Shown here piece after piece: positions 1 through 10,975 of a stretch of DNA of 64,000 nt (position 1 is its first letter; each line of letters opens with the position of its first letter). Made by a program: the position numbers and the translations under genes. Under the pieces are notes generated by a model. That model worked only from the letters and a program-made list of their open reading frames with translations. It was not told the DNA's origin and made no database searches. The DNA is from an uncultured Slackia sp. (GTDB taxonomy: Bacteria; Actinomycetota; Coriobacteriia; Coriobacteriales; Eggerthellaceae), in NCBI RefSeq assembly GCF_934630525.1, contig NZ_CAKTVX010000001.1, positions 1-64,000 of the forward strand, read 5' to 3'.

Positions 1-19
1 GAATTTAAACGAACGAGAA

Positions 20-47
20 AGGGGCATCGACCTGCGCCGATGCCCCT
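20..47. terminator. Perfect 10-bp hairpin, possible terminator
   Basis: Arms 20-29 and 38-47 are perfect reverse complements around an 8-base loop. There is no strong T tract on either side, so termination is only a possibility. It may end a transcript entering from outside the window. Confidence 0.35.
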
Positions 48-127
48 AGATGAGACACACTTTTTGTCCTATATGCCCGCTGCGCGCGCCCCGAACCCTC
101 AGGCTAAAGCCTTCGGGCGAATTCCTA

Positions 128-152
128 AAAACTGCCCACTGGGCAGTTTTCT
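128..152. terminator. Bidirectional terminator-like hairpin
   Basis: Arms 128-137 and 141-150 are a perfect 10-bp inverted repeat with a 3-base loop. A-rich left and T-rich right flanks make it look like an intrinsic terminator in either direction. A weaker gaattcc/ggaattc repeat encloses it. Confidence 0.55.
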
Positions 153-198
153 TGACGGAATTCCACCTCATCGGTTCGAATCCCCGCAACCTGACCAG

Positions 199-232
199 AA
201 AACAAAACAGGCCAGGCAATCGCCTGACCTGT
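199..232 (-). terminator. Intrinsic terminator of the tRNA-Gln/tRNA-Glu transcript
   Basis: On the minus strand an 11-bp stem with one mismatch (232-222 with 217-207) is followed by a T-rich tail (206-199). It starts 10 bases past the 3' end of tRNA-Glu, so it should end the tandem tRNA transcript. Confidence 0.75.
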
Positions 233-241
233 AACATTCAA

Positions 242-318
242 TGGTAGCCTGGAGGGGATTCGAACCCCCGATCTCCGCCTTGAGAGGGCGGCGTCCTAAA
301 CCGCTAGACGACCAGGCC
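242..318 (-). tRNA. tRNA-Glu (anticodon CTC)
   Basis: The reverse complement folds as a full cloverleaf. The 7-bp acceptor stem has a G-U first pair, the anticodon loop is CTCTCAA giving anticodon CTC, the T loop is GTTCGAA, and the 3' CCA is encoded. It lies five bases downstream of tRNA-Gln on the same strand and precedes an intrinsic terminator. Confidence 0.95.
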
Positions 319-323
319 AAAAA

Positions 324-397
324 TGGCTGGGGTGGAAGGAGTCGAACCCTCACATACGGCACCAGAAACCGCTGTCCTGCCATTAGACGACACCCCA
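324..397 (-). tRNA. tRNA-Gln (anticodon CTG)
   Basis: The reverse complement starts with T (U1-A72, as is usual for bacterial tRNA-Gln). It has a 7-bp acceptor stem, anticodon loop TTCTGGT giving anticodon CTG, a T loop TTCGACT, and an encoded CCA. It is first in a two-tRNA unit whose promoter lies about 35 bases upstream. Confidence 0.94.
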
Positions 398-429
398 GTG
401 ATTTGTGCGCTCTTGCGGCGCGAGTTGGT

Positions 430-458
430 ATATTACGGACTTCCTAGCGTTTCGTCAA
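430..458 (-). promoter_or_regulatory. Sigma-70 type promoter of the tRNA pair
   Basis: On the minus strand a TTGACG -35 box (458-453) and a TAATAT -10 box (435-430) are 17 bases apart. This predicts a start near 423, about 25 bases before tRNA-Gln. The -35 box and spacer lie in the last codons of cca. Confidence 0.75.
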
Positions 459-1823
459 GAACTTTCGCAACTTTTTTTGAAAAATTTGTTCTTCGGCGTT
501 TTCAATCGCGAAGTTCAGATGAGAACGCAGCGCCTCGGGGGTGTTTTCGACCTCGCCTTCGACTACTGCGGCAAGCAGAGCATCGAGGGTTCTGCCGATT
601 TCCGAACCATGAAGATTTCCCAAGTCTGCAACCTCTTTGCCCGACAGTGCGAGCTGCTTCGCGCCGAGCGGCTTTCCGCTGCATTCGAGCGCATCGAGCA
701 TGGCGAGTTCTTCATCGACCTCTTTTTCGCGCGCGTCTCCCTTTGGGCCGTGTCCACTCGCGTCGGCTCGCTGGAGTAGGAGTGCCCGTCGCGCGCGGGG
801 TACATCGCCGCCTAGGCAGGCGACGAAAAGACGCAGGGCCTCCTCGCTTGGCGGGAAGCTCGTCATGTTCCATGCGATTGCGTCAGCGGCTTGCTGCGTC
901 TGCTGCCGTCCGATTCGAAGCTGTTGCATGATGCGCGTGGCGGCGATGCTGCTACGCTGCGCGTGGTCGTGGTTCGATTCGGGCTTGGCGATGTCATGAA
1001 GGAGCGCCGCCCAACGTAGCGCCTCGTTTTCCGGCGCGGCGGAGACGCTATGGGCGAGATGTCCGAGTAAGTCGTAAGCGTGTCGTTTCGATTTCAGCTT
1101 AAAGCCACGTGCGACTTCGAGCTCCTTTATGGCTTGTACGACGATGGGGAATTCGTTTTCAATGACACGTCCCGCATAGGGCCCGCATAAAAGCTTGGTC
1201 AATTCGCTTCCCGTGCGTTCGCGCGCAACGCTGTCAAGCAGGTGCGCGCATGAGAATGCGGCATCGCGCGTGGCGGGCTCGATCTCGAAGCCGGTTTGCG
1301 CTTCGAAGCGCGCCGCGCGAAGTATGCGCAAGGGGTCTTCCTCGAAACGCTTGCGCGCATCGCCCACGGCTCGAATCGTTCGGGCCTCGATGTCGCTCGC
1401 GCCGTCGAACGGGTCGAAGATGCCGCGCGTAGGGTGAAAGGCGATGGCGTTCATGGTGAAGTCGCGCCGTGCGAGGTCGAGTTCGATGCTGTCGACGAAT
1501 TCCACGTAGTCGGGGTGTCGCGAGTCGGAATAGGGCCCTTCGATGCGATAAGTGGTGATCTCGATGGGTTCCCCGCTTACGATGGCGGTAACGGTGCCGT
1601 GCTTCACTCCCGTTTCGTGCACGGCGTATCCGGCGTCGCGCATGATACGTTTGGTATGCTCCCAGGGCGCGTTTGTCGCAATGTCGGCGTCATGGGGCAT
1701 GCGCCCCATGAGCGTGTCGCGTACCCAGCCGCCTACAATCCACGCTTGGTAACCGCTTTTTTCAAGGACGCGAATTGCCAATGCCGCAGGGGAGTGGGCT
1801 ATTATGTCGATTCGAGTATCCAT
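444..1823 (-). CDS. cca: CCA tRNA nucleotidyltransferase / poly(A) polymerase family protein
   Basis: Adds or repairs the 3' CCA of tRNAs. About 459 residues from the chosen ATG at 1823, which begins MDTRIDIIAHSP. The class II head domain signature is clear: VGGWVRD near residues 30-36 and a metal-binding HDAD near 44-47. An RNA-binding middle region and an HD domain (LLHDIAKP) follow, the usual layout of HD-containing bacterial CCA enzymes. The frame stays open upstream to 2081, but that part is poor in family sequence; the chosen start leaves the core starting about 28 residues in, which is normal. No strong Shine-Dalgarno is visible, so the start is uncertain by a few codons. Two tRNAs follow on the same strand and both already encode CCA, so repair is a sensible role. 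Confidence 0.93.
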   Translation of the reverse strand: MDTRIDIIAHSPAALAIRVLEKSGYQAWIVGGWVRDTLMGRMPHDADIATNAPWEHTKRIMRDAGYAVHETGVKHGTVTAIVSGEPIEITTYRIEGPYSDSRHPDYVEFVDSIELDLARRDFTMNAIAFHPTRGIFDPFDGASDIEARTIRAVGDARKRFEEDPLRILRAARFEAQTGFEIEPATRDAAFSCAHLLDSVARERTGSELTKLLCGPYAGRVIENEFPIVVQAIKELEVARGFKLKSKRHAYDLLGHLAHSVSAAPENEALRWAALLHDIAKPESNHDHAQRSSIAATRIMQQLRIGRQQTQQAADAIAWNMTSFPPSEEALRLFVACLGGDVPRARRALLLQRADASGHGPKGDAREKEVDEELAMLDALECSGKPLGAKQLALSGKEVADLGNLHGSEIGRTLDALLAAVVEGEVENTPEALRSHLNFAIENAEEQIFQKKLRKFLTKR

Positions 1824-2098
1824 GGGGAAAGCATAGTGGAAAAGTGCTGGTTGAAGTCCGTGTTTTGCGATGTAGCACGTATTTTTTGCAAAGCCCGAAA
1901 ACACCGATTGATACTTTCTTCGATTTTCTTCTTTAAATGGCTTCCCTGGCATTTTCGCTGATATTTCGCTGGAGCTTTTTCTTCTATAGAATCGCTGTCC
2001 GTTCCTCGAATCGCGCGACGATCGCCGCGCAAAACAACTCAGGCGTTGCGGATGATTAATGGGGCATTCGCGACTTGACACGAGGAGGAGATTGACTC

Positions 2099-2737
2099 AT
2101 GGGGTACCTTGAAAATGCCGCTTGCAATGGGAGGCGTCCGAAGAAGATTGGGCCGCAAAGGATTTATTCAAGGCCTCGTCTCGTTAAGCGATTGGTGGCA
2201 GAGCGCGATGTCGCGAGATTCGTGGTCGCCCCTTCGGGTTTCGGCAAAACAAGTCTAGGACTCGAATATGCGGCATCGATGTTCTCGTTTCGCGGCGTTC
2301 ATTGGCTCGATTGCTCGAGCCCATGCTTTCTGCGCGATTTGGATGCGGGGATAATTGCCAAAACGCTTATTGCGCGACCGGCGCAGTTGGGCCTTGTGGT
2401 GTTCGACGACGTCCCCTTTTTGGCGGATGCACGTTCGGAGTGTTTCTCGCATGAAATTGATGCGCTTCTTGAGGCGGGTTGCGAAGTGCTCGTTACCACG
2501 ACGCCTGCGTTCGGCGCTATCGCTGATGCCCAGCGTGATTGCGTTATCGTCGGAGCTCGCGACTTGCTTGTCGACGATTGCGAGCTTTCCTCGAGCCATG
2601 TGGCGTCGGTTGAGGGCTTGCGTGAATGCGATCGCGTTCCTGCTTTTTATGGGGCGGGCAAGATGGCATGCGCGAGTTTTTGCGCGGTATGCGCCTTGGA
2701 GAGATGCCTTCAGAAATGCGCGCTCCCGTATTCGTGA
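2099..2737 (+). CDS. N-terminal part of a STAND/LuxR-MalT-like regulator, probably frameshifted
   Basis: A strong ribosome site (aggaggag) lies about 10 bases before the ATG. The product has a P-loop (APSGFGKTSLG, about residues 43-53) and a Walker-B-like LVVFDDVPF, which is the NTPase head of a MalT/STAND-type regulator. From about residue 180 the reading turns into sequence with no relation to the family and stops after 212 residues. The missing remainder is encoded in the -1 frame from about 2640 (see next entry). A T5 run at 2644-2648 followed by G4 at 2651-2654 sits at the crossover. I read this as one regulator broken by an indel, or less likely a recoding or assembly-error site. Confidence 0.7.
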   Translation: MGYLENAACNGRRPKKIGPQRIYSRPRLVKRLVAERDVARFVVAPSGFGKTSLGLEYAASMFSFRGVHWLDCSSPCFLRDLDAGIIAKTLIARPAQLGLVVFDDVPFLADARSECFSHEIDALLEAGCEVLVTTTPAFGAIADAQRDCVIVGARDLLVDDCELSSSHVASVEGLRECDRVPAFYGAGKMACASFCAVCALERCLQKCALPYS

Positions 2738-4602
2738 TGGAAGCCTTGCAAGTGGGCTCCTTCGATGACCTGTCGGCCGTTTCCGGAGGTGTGCGAGCCG
2801 ATGCGCGCCGCTTCATCAGTGAACATTACCCCTATGTGGGCGTTGATTTAGCCGATGAGACTTTCGAGGCGCACGGGTTTGATGTAGCGCAGGTGATGGA
2901 GGGTTTGGGGGAGTCGATTGATTCGCTTGGCCGAGTCGCAACCCCCTCTGCGCGCGATGCTCTTTCTGCGAAGGTCGCCTGCATGCTCGCTGCTCGTGGA
3001 ATGGGGCCGCGCGCATGCGAAATCATGCAGATAGCCTGCGCCCGCAAGCGTCGAATTTCGTGGATTTTGCAGCAGCAGTGGCATCTGTTCGATTCGGGAT
3101 GCGTGCGTCCTTTGCAGGAGCTCTTCGAGAGCTTGGGATCTCGAAGCACGGGTCTTGACGCCTCGATGGTAGCTGCTGCTTCGGGAAGATTGTTTGTGCT
3201 CGGCGAGAGGGAGCGCGCCTCGTCTGTCGCGCGCTGCGCATTGGGTATGCGGGGAATATCGTCAACCGATGCGCTCATGTGCGCGCTCGTCGCGCTTGAT
3301 GCGGGCGGCGAATCGGCGCGAAGTGCGGCGCTCGAGACGCTCGGGAATATCGCGGCAGGCAAGGTTGAGGTTCTTGCGAACGACGCATTGGCGGGTCGTA
3401 TCGCCGTCTCGGCGATCGCGCTTCATAAGGGAGACGTCGCGGCGGCGTGCCGGGCATTGCGCAATGCAGGCGTCGATACCCATGTGCTGCGCACGGCGAC
3501 GGTGTATTGCGCGACGCTGCTGAGGCGCGTCTTCCGCCGTGCGAACGGGGAGGACCTCGCCATGGTGCTTTCAGCCTCTCGCGCGCTTGTGGATCGCATG
3601 GTCGATTCGACCGAAGAGGCAACGGTGTGCGAAGCGATTTTGGTTGCAGCCGTTGTGGAATCTGGCGTGGATGTGCCTCTTTCATCCAGCCGCCAGCGCG
3701 CATGCGATGCGCTGGCGGCTGGACTCGCCGAACAGCGACGCGGTCGAACGCAGCCGAGCCTTGCGCCGGCACAGATGCCTTTGGGCGATTGCGCCATGCA
3801 GAGCCCTCGCCCTGCCGTTATTCCCGAGATGCGCGTGAATATATTCGGAGGAATGGAAGTGACCATTGGCGGGGTTGCGGTCGACCCCCATTTGTTCGCG
3901 AAGCAGCGTACGAAAACGCTGTTGGCCGTGCTCGTGTTGTTTCGCGGGAAGGAAATCGCGCGGCCTGAATTGCTTCGCATTATGTGGCCCGATGCGACGC
4001 CCGAGCGCGCTACGAACAACTTCTATTCGCTATGGTGCCGCCTTCGTCGGGCTCTTGGTGCCGAGCATGACGAAGATTGCCCCTACCTTGTGCGCCATCG
4101 CGCAAGCGTCATGGTAGATACGCGTTATGTGAAAAGCGACGTGGACGAATTCGATGCGCTTTGCCGCACCCTTCTGTTCGACGAGCCCAACGCCCGCGCA
4201 TGGCTTGCCGTATTCGAGAAGATGGAGGAGTCGTTCTCGTGCGATTTGCTTCCGTCTGAAACGGAGAACGCTTTCATTGCCGCCATGCGCTTGAAGTATC
4301 GTGCGCGACGAATCGACGCGTACGTCAGTGCGGCGTTGCGGCTGGTAGATGCGGGCGAAGCGGATACGGCGCTGTGGTTTGCCGAAGTCGCGGCGGATGC
4401 GTGTCCCGGCCGCGAAGATGCCGCGTTTGCCCTTATGCGCGCGCAGGCGGCGAGTGGTCAGCGCGTCCAGGCTATGGAAACCTATCGGCTGTGCGCGAAG
4501 CATCTTGCCGAGGAGCTGGGCATCGACCCGGGCGATCGCATGCGGGAAATGTACTGCGAGCTGCTCAATGGGAAAGAGCCGATGCAAAAGTCGGCCGAAT
4601 GA
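2626..4602 (+). CDS. C-terminal part of the BTAD-family transcriptional regulator
   Basis: About 658 residues if translated from 2626; an in-frame ATG at 2668 is another possible start, and neither has a convincing ribosome site, in keeping with this being the tail of the 2099 gene. Residues 60-390 are an alpha-helical, repeat-like region. From about residue 402 comes an OmpR/SARP-like winged helix (VNIFGGMEVTIGG, then KQRTKTLLAVLVLF). It is followed by a bacterial transcriptional activation domain (BTAD) of TPR-like helices ending near AEELGIDPGDRMREMY. Such proteins are large DNA-binding activators. No target is apparent; secA follows but is a housekeeping gene. Total length if fused would be near 830 residues. 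Confidence 0.75.
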   Translation: MRSRSCFLWGGQDGMREFLRGMRLGEMPSEMRAPVFVMEALQVGSFDDLSAVSGGVRADARRFISEHYPYVGVDLADETFEAHGFDVAQVMEGLGESIDSLGRVATPSARDALSAKVACMLAARGMGPRACEIMQIACARKRRISWILQQQWHLFDSGCVRPLQELFESLGSRSTGLDASMVAAASGRLFVLGERERASSVARCALGMRGISSTDALMCALVALDAGGESARSAALETLGNIAAGKVEVLANDALAGRIAVSAIALHKGDVAAACRALRNAGVDTHVLRTATVYCATLLRRVFRRANGEDLAMVLSASRALVDRMVDSTEEATVCEAILVAAVVESGVDVPLSSSRQRACDALAAGLAEQRRGRTQPSLAPAQMPLGDCAMQSPRPAVIPEMRVNIFGGMEVTIGGVAVDPHLFAKQRTKTLLAVLVLFRGKEIARPELLRIMWPDATPERATNNFYSLWCRLRRALGAEHDEDCPYLVRHRASVMVDTRYVKSDVDEFDALCRTLLFDEPNARAWLAVFEKMEESFSCDLLPSETENAFIAAMRLKYRARRIDAYVSAALRLVDAGEADTALWFAEVAADACPGREDAAFALMRAQAASGQRVQAMETYRLCAKHLAEELGIDPGDRMREMYCELLNGKEPMQKSAE

Positions 4603-4764
4603 AACTATTGGGTGACGGTTCTTTGTTTGCTTGATGCCCGTTTGCCTCTGTTCCTGTTCGCTGTGGTAAAGTTGCCGAGCGTGTATAGCTACGCGTGTAT
4701 TCGCGCATATCATTCGAAAATCGATGCCGCCCACTATGCGTTCGTGGGCGAGATGAGGAAGACC

Positions 4765-7557
<2,793 letters not shown>

Positions 7558-7805
7558 TGCAATATCGCGCCGTCTAGAGGGGCGGCGCGGTGATGGATGT
7601 CGTACACCGCTTGACGGCCAATCTCGCAGTGAGGCGCTGATTGCATTTGAATTGCATTTCGCTTTCTGCTGGATTCGGCGTTGGAACGATATCTGCTTTT
7701 GCTCGGCCCGATGTATTGTCGGGCCGTTGCTTGTATCAGGGCTTGCGTGCTCGCCTTGGGGCGCGTTGCCGAAATGCTGTTTTTGAATTCTGAATGGTTT
7801 GAGCT
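7558..7805. other. secA-prfB intergenic region with two hairpins
   Basis: A 7-bp hairpin (cgcgccg/cggcgcg) lies just after secA. A perfect 8-bp hairpin at 7704-7726 (cggcccga/tcgggccg) is followed by ttgcttgt. Neither has a full T tract, so both are weak terminator candidates. No gene is visible here. Confidence 0.4.
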
Positions 7806-8900
7806 ATGGCTGAGAAAGAAAACCTGAATATCGACGATGTTGCCGAGCGTTTGGCTGCGGCGCGTGAATACCTGCATATCGAGGACTCCAAAGCCGAGCT
7901 CGTCAATCTCGACCATAAGGCCGCGCAGCCTGGTTTCTGGGATGACGCGGCTGCGGCACAGGAAGTTTCGAAGAAGGCGAGCAATCTGCGCGACACGCTC
8001 AATGCGTATGACGTCGCGTGCGGCCTGCTTGACGATGCGCGTGCTGCCGATGAACTCGCCAGTGAAGACGAAGGCTTCGCCGCCGAGGTTCAAATGTGCC
8101 TCTCGCGCCTCGATTCCATGCTCGATCAATTCGAAATCGATTCCTGGTTCGCCGACGACCTCGATTCCTCTGACGCCATCGTGTCGGTAAACCCTGGCCA
8201 AGGCGGGCTTGAGGCGCAGGACTGGACCGACATGCTCTATCGCATGTACTCGCGATACGTCGAGAAAAAGGGATGGAAACTCAAAGTGCTCGATGTGGTG
8301 CCGGGCGAGGGCATTGGCCTTGATCGCGCGGTGTTCCAGGTGGAAGGCAAAAACGCCTATGGCATGCTGCGCAGTGAGCATGGGGTGCACCGACTCGTGC
8401 GCATTTCGCCGACCGACATCAAGGGCCGCCGCCAAACGACGTTCGCCAGTGTGGAGGTCATGCCCGTGATGTCCGACGACATCGAGGTGAATTTGAACCC
8501 GAACGACGTGCGCGTCGACGTATACCGCTCGAGCGGTCCAGGCGGCCAGTGCGTGAACACCACCGATTCGGCCGTGCGACTCACGCATATTCCCACGGGT
8601 ATCGTCGTTACTTGCCAAAACGAGAAAAGCCAGCTTATGAACAAGGAATCCGCGTTCAAGGTGCTGCGCGGCAGGTTGTACGAGCTTGAGCGCCAAAAGC
8701 GTGATGCCGAACTCGATGCCATTCGTGGCGAAAAACAGGAAAACGGCTTCGGTAGCCAGATTCGCAACTACGTGCTCTATCCGTACCAGCTTGTGAAAGA
8801 CCTGCGTAGCGGCGTCGAAACGAGCAACGTCGATGCTGTGCTTGACGGCGATATCGATGAATTCGTTGTGGGCTATCATCGTTGGCGCGTATCCCAATAG
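7806..8900 (+). CDS. prfB: Peptide chain release factor 2
   Basis: Terminates translation at UGA and UAA codons. 364 residues, a normal length, read in one frame: the programmed frameshift found in many prfB genes is absent. The catalytic GGQ is at residues 246-248 (SSGPGGQCVN). The stop-codon recognition tripeptide, normally Ser-Pro-Phe in RF2, reads Ser-Pro-Thr here at residues 201-203 (LVRISPTDIKGRRQT). The rest of the domain and the C-terminal GSQIRNYVLYPY block favour RF2 over RF1. The residue after GGQ is Cys, where His is usual in RF2. It lies downstream of secA and is followed by a terminator. Confidence 0.95.
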   Translation: MAEKENLNIDDVAERLAAAREYLHIEDSKAELVNLDHKAAQPGFWDDAAAAQEVSKKASNLRDTLNAYDVACGLLDDARAADELASEDEGFAAEVQMCLSRLDSMLDQFEIDSWFADDLDSSDAIVSVNPGQGGLEAQDWTDMLYRMYSRYVEKKGWKLKVLDVVPGEGIGLDRAVFQVEGKNAYGMLRSEHGVHRLVRISPTDIKGRRQTTFASVEVMPVMSDDIEVNLNPNDVRVDVYRSSGPGGQCVNTTDSAVRLTHIPTGIVVTCQNEKSQLMNKESAFKVLRGRLYELERQKRDAELDAIRGEKQENGFGSQIRNYVLYPYQLVKDLRSGVETSNVDAVLDGDIDEFVVGYHRWRVSQ

Positions 8901-8944
8901 CCCGAAACGCGAATTTGCGATACGATGCAATCAATTGCGTGATG

Positions 8945-8976
8945 AGGCGTCCCGCGCATGCGGGGCGCTTTTTTCT
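8945..8976 (+). terminator. Intrinsic terminator after prfB
   Basis: A GC-rich stem (gcgtcccgc / gcggggcgc, one mismatch, GCAT loop) is followed by six T. It lies 45 bases after the prfB stop codon. Confidence 0.8.
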
Positions 8977-8997
8977 TGAACGACAGAAAGGGGCGTC

Positions 8998-9831
8998 GTG
9001 AATCTCGAAGAGCTAAAGAGCATGGCCGGCGATATCCGCGTCGATATCGTGAAAATGGTGGCCGAAGCGGGAAGCGGGCATCCGGGTGGTTCGCTTTCGG
9101 CAGCAGACATTATGTGCGCGTTGTATTTCGGGGGCGTGCTCAAGCACGATGCGGAAAATCCGAAGGCCGAAGACCGTGACCGTTTCCTTCTTTCGAAGGG
9201 CCATGCGGCACCGGCGCTTTACGCCACGCTTGCCGAGGCTGGCTACTTCCCGAAAGAAGAGCTCGCCACGCTGCGCAAGCTGCACAGCCGCCTTCAGGGC
9301 CATCCCGATTGCAGGAAGCTTCCGGGCGTTGAGGCATCTACGGGCTCGCTCGGCCAGGGCCTCTCTATCGCTGCCGGCATGGCGCTCGGCCTGAAGCTCA
9401 ACGGTTCTGAGTCTTCGGTGTTCACCCTTATGGGCGACGGCGAATGCCAAGAGGGCCAGGTGTGGGAAGCTGCGATGTTCGCGGCTCACAAGGGCCTCGA
9501 TAACCTGGTCGCCATCGTCGACCACAACCACCTGCAAATCGACGGCCGCATTGAAACCGTATGCTCGCCGGAAGACTTGGGCGACAAGTTCCGCTCGTTC
9601 GGCTGGCAGGTGTTCCAGTGCGACGGCAACGACATGGAAGCCATTCTCGCCACGCTTGAAAGTGCTAAGGAATCTCGCAGCGGCAAGCCGTGCGTGATCG
9701 TCGCCGAAACCACCAAGGGTAAGGGCGTTTCCTTCATGGAAGACCAGGCTGGCTGGCATGGCAAGGCGCCGAACGCCGAGCAAACCGAGCAGGCCCTCGC
9801 CGAACTCACCGCGAACAAGGAGGCTAAATAA
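8998..9831 (+). CDS. Transketolase, N-terminal (thiamine pyrophosphate-binding) subunit
   Basis: First half of a split transketolase, a pentose phosphate pathway enzyme moving two-carbon units between sugar phosphates. 277 residues from a GTG start with an aaagggg ribosome site. The TPP-binding region is clear: GHPGGSLSAADI near residue 26, SLGQGLSIAAGMALG, and GDGECQEGQVWEA followed by NHLQIDG. Its TAA stop overlaps the ATG of the C-terminal subunit gene (taatg), so the two chains are translationally coupled and presumably form the enzyme together. DXP synthase is less likely given the two-gene form and motifs. Confidence 0.93.
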   Translation: MNLEELKSMAGDIRVDIVKMVAEAGSGHPGGSLSAADIMCALYFGGVLKHDAENPKAEDRDRFLLSKGHAAPALYATLAEAGYFPKEELATLRKLHSRLQGHPDCRKLPGVEASTGSLGQGLSIAAGMALGLKLNGSESSVFTLMGDGECQEGQVWEAAMFAAHKGLDNLVAIVDHNHLQIDGRIETVCSPEDLGDKFRSFGWQVFQCDGNDMEAILATLESAKESRSGKPCVIVAETTKGKGVSFMEDQAGWHGKAPNAEQTEQALAELTANKEAK

Positions 9832-10772
9832 TGGCTGCAGAGAAAAAAGCAACCCGCGCCGCCTACGGTGAGACGCTGGTCGAATTGGTGGAACAGGGTA
9901 TCGACGTCGTAGCCGTTGAGGCCGACCTTTCTGGTTCCACCACCACCAAAAAGCTGGGCGCTGCGCATCCCGAGCGCCTGGTGAACGTCGGCATCGCCGA
10001 ACAAGATATGGTTGGCGTGGCCGCTGGTCTCTCGCTCACGGGCCACACCGCATTCACTGGCTCGTTCGCCGTGTTCGGCACTGGCCGTGTGTATGATCAA
10101 ATTCGCAACACCGTGTGCTATGCGAATCTGAACGTGAAAATCGCCCCTACGCATGCCGGCATTTCCGTAGGCCCCGACGGCGGCAGCCATCAGATGGTCG
10201 AAGATATCGCCCTTATGCGCGTGCTGCCGAACATGCGCGTTCTCGTTCCCGCCGACTACTACGCTGCGAAGGCCGCCATTAAGCTGGCCGCCGAAACGCC
10301 GGGCCCCGTGTATGTGCGCATGGGCCGCGCATCGGTGCCGTGCGTCTATGAGCCGGGCAAAGAGCTCGAGATGGGTCGCGCATACGTGCTTCGCGAGGGC
10401 AGCGATGTTTCCATCGTCGCCTGCGGCGTCGAAATCGATGAGGCCCTGAAGGCCGCTGACTTGCTGGCCGCTAAAGGCATTTCCGCAGAGGTTATCGACG
10501 CATTCTGCGTGAAGCCGCTCGACGAAGACACCATTTTGGCGTCGGTCGAGAAGACGGGCTGCATTGTGACCGCTGAAGAGCATTCCGTTATCGGCGGCCT
10601 TGGTGGCGCCGTGGCGGAATGCCTGGCCGCAAAGCATCCCGCTCCGCTCGAGCGCGTGGGCATGCAGGATTGCTTCGGCACGTCGGCAAGCTACGAGGAA
10701 CTGCTCGTGGAATTCCACATGGATGCCGCCGCTATCGCCGAGGCGGCCAAAAAGGCCATCTCTCGCAAATAG
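9831..10772 (+). CDS. Transketolase, C-terminal (pyrimidine-binding) subunit
   Basis: 313 residues. Carries the transketolase pyrimidine-binding domain (EADLSGSTTTKKLG, then VNVGIAEQDMVGVAAGLSL, with the Glu that activates TPP, and APTHAGISVGPDGGSHQ). The C-terminal transketolase domain follows (VYVRMGRASVP, then VTAEEHSVIGGLGGAVAE). It starts one base into the stop codon of the N-terminal subunit gene and is followed 23 bases later by an intrinsic terminator, so the pair is a two-gene operon. Confidence 0.93.
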   Translation: MAAEKKATRAAYGETLVELVEQGIDVVAVEADLSGSTTTKKLGAAHPERLVNVGIAEQDMVGVAAGLSLTGHTAFTGSFAVFGTGRVYDQIRNTVCYANLNVKIAPTHAGISVGPDGGSHQMVEDIALMRVLPNMRVLVPADYYAAKAAIKLAAETPGPVYVRMGRASVPCVYEPGKELEMGRAYVLREGSDVSIVACGVEIDEALKAADLLAAKGISAEVIDAFCVKPLDEDTILASVEKTGCIVTAEEHSVIGGLGGAVAECLAAKHPAPLERVGMQDCFGTSASYEELLVEFHMDAAAIAEAAKKAISRK

Positions 10773-10794
10773 CGCGTCAGGGCGTCGTTTGTTC

Positions 10795-10826
10795 AAGGCC
10801 GGGTTTTGCCCGGCCTTTTCTTTATG
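10795..10826 (+). terminator. Intrinsic terminator after transketolase genes
   Basis: Stem aaggccggg / cccggcctt with a TTTTG-type loop, followed by ttctttat. Confidence 0.85.
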
Positions 10827-10975
10827 CCGGCGAGTTTCTTAGGTGCGGCGCTCCTCCATGCTTTCAGGCTCTATTCAGTGCAGTGTTTGTTTCGTAGCGA
10901 AGCGAGCAGGGATTTGCGTGTCTTGGTAGAATAAGCGGGTTGAGTCCAGTAACCATTATTTGAACGGAGCACTCT

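Noticed and set aside
160..200. tRNA T-loop-like text (ggttcgaatcccc) on the plus strand
   Set aside because: The flanking bases do not form the T stem (only two of five pairs) and no acceptor or anticodon arm fits. At most it is a relic.
444..931. Plus-strand open frames over cca
   Set aside because: They are complementary-strand shadows of a clear CCA-enzyme gene; high GC makes long shadow frames common throughout this window.
2644..2650. Classic -1 slippery heptamer at the regulator frame change
   Set aside because: The zero-frame codons TTT TAT do not fit X-XXY-YYZ pairing in the A site, so programmed frameshifting is not the favoured reading.
7700..7900. Programmed frameshift in prfB
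   Set aside because: The reading frame is continuous from ATG 7806 to the stop, with no in-frame UGA near codon 25.
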